Source: Bacteroidia bacterium
GTDB taxonomy: Bacteria; Bacteroidota; Bacteroidia; Bacteroidales; UBA932
Direction: 5' to 3'
Assembly (NCBI GenBank): GCA_009929175.1
Contig: SABC01000004.1
Coordinates: forward strand, 1 to 64,000
Length of the DNA: 64,000 nt
Shown: positions 59,446 through 64,000 of the stretch, piece after piece
Numbering within the stretch: position 1 is the stretch's first letter
Layout: each line of letters opens with the position of its first letter
Notes under the pieces: model-generated
The model's database searches: none
What the model was told of the DNA's origin: nothing
The model's input: the letters and a program-made list of their open reading frames with translations, nothing else
Position numbers and translations under genes: made by a program

Positions 59446-59853
59446 TTAAATACTATCGGAGTAAGACCTTATCTCGAGGGATCCGCATAACGAACAATGT
59501 GGGCTCTCACTATGGAGAAAGTTGTTAAACAGGGAACTGCATCGGATACACTTATACCAGTCGCTATCAAAGTAAACCTTTCCTCCTTCGAAAACAATCC
59601 CTATTCCCGTTACAAATGCCTCGGCCACCTTTTTTCTTGCAATCGAATAAATCCTTGTGAGGGTAGGACGCGAAACGCCCATTTTGAGAGCAGCCTCTTC
59701 TTGGCTAAGTGAGAGAAAGTCACATAACCTTATGGATTCATACTCTTCCAGGTTTATAATCACCAATTGCTCAGCAGAGTCGGCTCCTGTAGGATGAAAT
59801 CCTTTTACTGGTGGAGGGTTTTCTATTTTTCTGAGATTTTTAGGACGGGCCAT
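59446..59853 (-). CDS. DUF134 family HTH protein with C-terminal zinc ribbon
   Basis: MARPKNLRKIENPPPVKGFHPTG...LEEYESIRLCDFLSLSQEEAALKMGVSRPTLTRIYSIARKKVAEAF; CIRC...CSLC; ATG at 59853. Confidence 0.88.
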   Translation of the reverse strand: MARPKNLRKIENPPPVKGFHPTGADSAEQLVIINLEEYESIRLCDFLSLSQEEAALKMGVSRPTLTRIYSIARKKVAEAFVTGIGIVFEGGKVYFDSDWYKCIRCSSLFNNFLHSESPHCSLCGSLEIRSYSDSI

Positions 59854-59912
59854 AAAAAAACATTTGCCCACAAAGATAATGAACAAATGTTTATAATTGT
59901 TGGAATGAAGGA

Positions 59913-61001
59913 TTATTTTGCAAAAAAGTATGCTGCTTTTCTCATCTCTTCGTGAGTTGCAAATGGTTTCGGGGGGTTAAGGAATTTCTCCAGGAACTTG
60001 TGAACGGTGAACCTTATCTCACTTGCCTCCCTTGTATCTATCCTGTCAAACCCGTGGCCTCCGGCTGCATCCTGGAAAATCCGGTATTCAAAAACCTTGT
60101 CATGTTTTTTCAAGGAGTCAATCATTGCAATCACCTCCTCAACATAGACGTCGTTGTCGTTGGTGTTGGTATAGATCATCAATGGCTTTTCCAAAAGTGC
60201 AGCATATGTGGAGGGAGACCTTCTCTTGTACTCTTGAGTATTCTCTTCGATGGTTTGCCCTATGTGGTAGGCCGGTGTAAAATAAGCAGTGTAGGAAGCA
60301 TCGTGGGACTCCAGCCGGTTGGCCAGGTCGCTTACGGGAACTCCTGCAAAGGCTACGTTGTATTTTTGGGGATATCTCAGGATGTTCATCAGGGAGATCA
60401 TACCTCCGTGGCTCCAACCAACAATACCCACCCTTGTTTCGTCAACTATAGCATAGTTCTCTACCATATAATCCCTGCTGGCCAGGACATCTTCGTTCTC
60501 AAGTCCACCGTAGTCTATGTTTTCGTAAGTGCTCTTCCCGTATCCGGTGCTGCCACGGTATTCGGCTGAGACAACTATGTATTCCTGGGCAATCAGTTCC
60601 CTTACAATATGGGCGTAATAGGTGGAGAAGTCGGCATGGATACCGCTGTGCGGTAAAACTACGAGAGGGTATTTTTTGGCCGGATCCACACTCCTTGGTA
60701 TAAAAACATAGGTGTAAAACTGCAGGGGGTTTGCTGCAAAACGGTCATTTTCACGAAGAGGTTTCCACCTTGGCGGACCGGTGAGCCGGACTTTATCTAC
60801 ATAGGCAATATCTCCCAGCATCTGGTGCCACATGAGGTCATCGGTTTTCTTGATGATCATGTCGTGTGTGTGCCGTTGGTTTTCCAGGCTCCTGCGAAGC
60901 TGTTCCACCTCATTTTTGAGCTCTTCCATGGACTGTGCTGTTGCTGTAGTGCTAAATGCAGTCAATAGGGTGATAAAAAGTGCTTTTGTAAAGGTTTTCA
61001 T
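59913..61001 (-). CDS. Secreted S9-like alpha/beta hydrolase
   Basis: Signal peptide; YRGSTGYGKSTYENIDYGGLENEDVLASRDYM; GIVGWSHGGMISL nucleophile elbow. Confidence 0.88.
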   Translation of the reverse strand: MKTFTKALFITLLTAFSTTATAQSMEELKNEVEQLRRSLENQRHTHDMIIKKTDDLMWHQMLGDIAYVDKVRLTGPPRWKPLRENDRFAANPLQFYTYVFIPRSVDPAKKYPLVVLPHSGIHADFSTYYAHIVRELIAQEYIVVSAEYRGSTGYGKSTYENIDYGGLENEDVLASRDYMVENYAIVDETRVGIVGWSHGGMISLMNILRYPQKYNVAFAGVPVSDLANRLESHDASYTAYFTPAYHIGQTIEENTQEYKRRSPSTYAALLEKPLMIYTNTNDNDVYVEEVIAMIDSLKKHDKVFEYRIFQDAAGGHGFDRIDTREASEIRFTVHKFLEKFLNPPKPFATHEEMRKAAYFFAK

Positions 61002-61029
61002 AGAGTTTGTCCTTTTTTACAAATATATA

Positions 61030-61061
61030 AAAAAAAGAGCGGTACAGGACCGCTCTTTTAA
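61030..61061. terminator. Intrinsic terminator between dnaK and the alpha/beta hydrolase gene (same strand)
   Basis: AAAAAAGAGCGG-TACAGGA-CCGCTCTTTT. Confidence 0.75.
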
Positions 61062-61081
61062 AACCAAATTATTATATGAGT

Positions 61082-62992
61082 TTACTTTACCTCTTCGAAA
61101 TCCACATCGGTTACCTCTTTGTCCGGTCCTTCCTGACCGCCTCCCGGTTGGGAAGTTTCTGCTCCCTGAGCAGCTCCGGGTTGACCTTGGGTAGCTTTGG
61201 CCATATCTTCGGATGCAGCATGCCATGCACTGTTCATCTTTTCCATAGCCGAGTCGATTGCATTAATATCCTGGGATTTGTGGGCTTCTTTAAGGGCTGC
61301 TAGTGCCGATTCTATTGCAGACTTCTTGTCTGCAGGAATCTTGTCTCCGTAGTCCTTGAGGTTTTTCTCAGTCTGGAAAATCATGGAGTCTGCTCCGTTG
61401 ATTTTGTCGACCCTCTCCCTCTCTTTTTTATCGAGCTCTTCGTTGGCCTTGGCCTCATCCTTCATTTTGTTGATCTCTGCCTCGGTAAGTCCGCTGGAGG
61501 CTTCGATACGTATCTTTTGCTCTTTGCCTGTGCCTTTGTCCTTTGCAGATACGTTAAGAATACCGTTGGCATCAATGTCAAATGTTACTTCGATTTGGGG
61601 AACACCTCTTGGAGCGGGTGATATACCATCCAAGTGGAAGCGTCCGATTGTCTTGTTGTCTTTGGCCATGGATCTCTCTCCCTGCAACACGTGGATCTCT
61701 ACCGAAGGTTGGTTGTCACTGGCTGTACTGAAGACTTCCGATTTGCGGGTAGGGATGGTGGTGTTTGATTCAATCAGTTTGGTCATCACTCCTCCCAATG
61801 TCTCGATACCGAGAGAAAGAGGTGTAACATCCAAAAGCAGAACATCTTTAACATCTCCTGCCAAAACCCCGCCTTGGATGGCTGCACCAACGGCTACCAC
61901 CTCATCGGGATTAACCCCTTTGCTGGGTGCCTTACCAAAGAATTTCTCCACTATTTGTTGTATGGCAGGAATTCTCGTAGAACCTCCGACCAAGATTACC
62001 TCGTCTACATCGGAGGCTTGCATCCCTGCATCTTTCAGGGCTTTACGGCAAGGCTCTATGGTCCTTTGAATGAGGTCGTCACACAATTGCTCAAACTTTG
62101 CACGGGTAAGTGTCTTCACAAGGTGTTTTGGAACTCCGTCAACAGGCATGATATATGGCAGGTTGATTTCGGAGGAGCTCTGGCTGGAAAGCTCTATCTT
62201 AGCCTTTTCGGCAGCCTCTTTTAGTCTTTGCAGAGCCATCGGGTCTTTTCGGAGGTCCAGACCGCTGTTTTCGGATTTGAATTCATCTGCAAGCCAGTCT
62301 ATGATCTTTTGGTCAAAATCATCTCCTCCAAGGTGTGTGTCACCATTGGTAGATTTAACTTCAAACACTCCGTCTCCCAGTTCAAGTATGGAGATATCGA
62401 AAGTTCCGCCTCCCAGGTCAAATACTGCTACTTTTGTGTCTTTGTGTTGTTTGTCAAGCCCGTATGCAAGAGCTGCGGCAGTAGGCTCATTGATGATGCG
62501 CCTTACCTTGAGGCCTGCAATTTCGCCTGCCTCCTTAGTAGCCTGTCTTTGGGAGTCGCTAAAGTAGGCAGGAACAGTTATTACAGCTTCGGTAACCTCT
62601 TGTCCCAAGTAATCCTCTGCAGTCTTTTTCATTTTTTGAAGTACCATTGCCGAAATCTCCTGAGGAGTGTAAAGCCTTCCGTCAATGTTTACACGTGCGG
62701 TGTTGTTGTCCCCTTTTTCCACTTTATAAGGAACCCTGTTGACCTCCAACTGTACCCTGTCATAACTTTCACCCATGAACCTCTTGATGGAGGATATTGT
62801 ACGTGTAGGGTTTGTAATTGCCTGTCTTTTTGCTGGATCGCCAATTTTCCTCTCTCCGTTGTCGGCAAAGGCCACCACAGAAGGGGTTGTGCGTTTGCCT
62901 TCGCTGTTTATGATGATTGCAGGCTCGTTACCTTCCATAACGGCCACGCAGGAGTTGGTTGTTCCAAGGTCTATTCCAATAATTTTTCCCAT
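61082..62992 (-). CDS. dnaK: Molecular chaperone DnaK
   Basis: [70 protein letters not shown]; start 62992. Confidence 0.98.
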   Translation of the reverse strand: MGKIIGIDLGTTNSCVAVMEGNEPAIIINSEGKRTTPSVVAFADNGERKIGDPAKRQAITNPTRTISSIKRFMGESYDRVQLEVNRVPYKVEKGDNNTARVNIDGRLYTPQEISAMVLQKMKKTAEDYLGQEVTEAVITVPAYFSDSQRQATKEAGEIAGLKVRRIINEPTAAALAYGLDKQHKDTKVAVFDLGGGTFDISILELGDGVFEVKSTNGDTHLGGDDFDQKIIDWLADEFKSENSGLDLRKDPMALQRLKEAAEKAKIELSSQSSSEINLPYIMPVDGVPKHLVKTLTRAKFEQLCDDLIQRTIEPCRKALKDAGMQASDVDEVILVGGSTRIPAIQQIVEKFFGKAPSKGVNPDEVVAVGAAIQGGVLAGDVKDVLLLDVTPLSLGIETLGGVMTKLIESNTTIPTRKSEVFSTASDNQPSVEIHVLQGERSMAKDNKTIGRFHLDGISPAPRGVPQIEVTFDIDANGILNVSAKDKGTGKEQKIRIEASSGLTEAEINKMKDEAKANEELDKKERERVDKINGADSMIFQTEKNLKDYGDKIPADKKSAIESALAALKEAHKSQDINAIDSAMEKMNSAWHAASEDMAKATQGQPGAAQGAETSQPGGGQEGPDKEVTDVDFEEVK

Positions 62993-63083
62993 AATTATTA
63001 TTATTTTGTTTGTTGTTTTTTTAGTTATGCTTCCAATGTCCTCCAAGATTGTGCCAATTTGTAAAACTGACAAGCTGTCATAA

Positions 63084-63114
63084 TTTGTGCTCTTACTTTT
63101 ATTGTATAGATTTG
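63084..63114 (+). promoter_or_regulatory. Predicted promoter of panB
   Basis: TTTG (63084-63087) 19 nt upstream of TAGATTTG (63107-63114). Confidence 0.5.
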
Positions 63115-63133
63115 CAGATCTAAATTTCACATT

Positions 63134-63949
63134 ATGTCAATAGAGGGTAAACAAAGGGTCATTACAACACAGAGATTGTTGGAAATGAAGCAGAAGGGAG
63201 AAAAAATTGCAATGCTGACTGCTTATGATTACTCATTTGCAAAAATACTTGAAGAGTCAGGCATAGATATCATATTGGTTGGAGATTCGGCTGCCAATGT
63301 GATGGCAGGTCACGAAACCACACTACCCATAACTTTGGACCAGATGATTTACCATGCCCAGAGTGTTGTCAGGGCGGTTAACAACCCTATGGTGGTAGTG
63401 GATATGCCTTTTGGAACTTACCAGGGAGACACGCGGCAGGCTGTCTCCAGCGCAATCAAGATAATGAAGGAGTCCGAGGCCGATGCCCTTAAGGTAGAGG
63501 GTGGTGCGGAGGTAATGGAATCTGTATCAAGGATACTAAGTACAGGAATTCCTGTTATGGGTCACCTTGGGCTGACACCCCAATCCATTCATAAATTTGG
63601 TACATACACTGTCCGTGCCCGGGAAGATGCTGAGGCAAACAAACTGATTGCCGATGCAATAGCATTGGAAGATGCCGGATGTTTTGCCCTTGTGCTGGAA
63701 AAAATCCCGGCTTCCCTTGGAGAGAAAGTTGCATCCATCCTAAAGATTCCTGTAATTGGTATAGGTGCAGGGTCGGGTGTAGACGGGCAGGTGCTTGTGA
63801 TGCATGATATGCTGGGGATAAACAAAGAGTTTTCGCCCAGGTTCTTAAGGCGTTACCATAATCTTCATGACGAAATCCACAAAGCTTTCGTTGCATATAT
63901 AAAAGATGTGAAAAGCAGTGATTTCCCAAGCCAAGATGAACAATATTGA
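63134..63949 (+). CDS. panB: 3-methyl-2-oxobutanoate hydroxymethyltransferase
   Basis: [67 protein letters not shown]. Confidence 0.97.
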   Translation: MSIEGKQRVITTQRLLEMKQKGEKIAMLTAYDYSFAKILEESGIDIILVGDSAANVMAGHETTLPITLDQMIYHAQSVVRAVNNPMVVVDMPFGTYQGDTRQAVSSAIKIMKESEADALKVEGGAEVMESVSRILSTGIPVMGHLGLTPQSIHKFGTYTVRAREDAEANKLIADAIALEDAGCFALVLEKIPASLGEKVASILKIPVIGIGAGSGVDGQVLVMHDMLGINKEFSPRFLRRYHNLHDEIHKAFVAYIKDVKSSDFPSQDEQY

Positions 63950-63962
63950 AATTTTTGAATTA

Positions 63963-64000
63963 ATGACTGATATACCAAAGATTTTATTTGAAGATAACCA
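63963..64000 (+). CDS. Start of a CDS truncated by the window end; N-terminus resembles RluA-family pseudouridine synthases
   Basis: ATG at 63963, MTDIPKILFEDN...; only 12 residues visible. Confidence 0.35.
   Translation, partial: MTDIPKILFEDN

Noticed and set aside
59952-60569. 205-aa plus-strand ORF antisense to the alpha/beta hydrolase gene
   Set aside because: Antisense shadow ORF, no recognisable motif.
62228-63064. 278-aa plus-strand ORF antisense to dnaK 5' half
   Set aside because: Complement of the highly conserved dnaK coding sequence; long antisense ORFs are common there and no family signature is visible.

Overview
This 64 kb window is a compact chromosomal segment from a Bacteroidota (probably Bacteroidales) genome. 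Supporting evidence includes FeoAB fusion, DUF4199/DUF4293/DUF4295 families, a Porin_10-type porin, and TAnnTTTG-type promoter elements. Most of it is core: hisS (3' end), initiator tRNA-Met, feoAB, mgsA, pyrG, secA, lpdA, thrS-infC-rpmI-rplT, lepB, rpmB-rpmG-DUF4295-ftsY, pheT, eno, amidase-uvrB-rel-uvrA, mtgA, pncB-pncA, an Hdr/Mrp/NifX redox cluster, dnaK and panB. I saw no CRISPR array, transposon, integrase or prophage. The strongest unusual signal is a ParM/StbA-like actin-family ATPase (13622-14713, minus) whose motif order is circularly permuted. The phosphate-1 motif (YLGIDIGNANTSVAV) lies at the extreme C-terminus, after the phosphate-2 and adenosine motifs, and the gene sits tail-to-tail with a bactofilin gene. 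Other leads are a perfect 12-4-12 inverted repeat over the predicted feoAB promoter, an infC gene that appears to start at AUC behind a strong Shine-Dalgarno sequence, a candidate ~70-nt minus-strand sRNA at 44623-44708, an RSH protein with a degraded hydrolase motif between uvrB and uvrA, and a DUF134-NifX-Mrp-HdrC-HdrB(-NhaD) cluster. All family calls come from reading the sequences; no database search was run.
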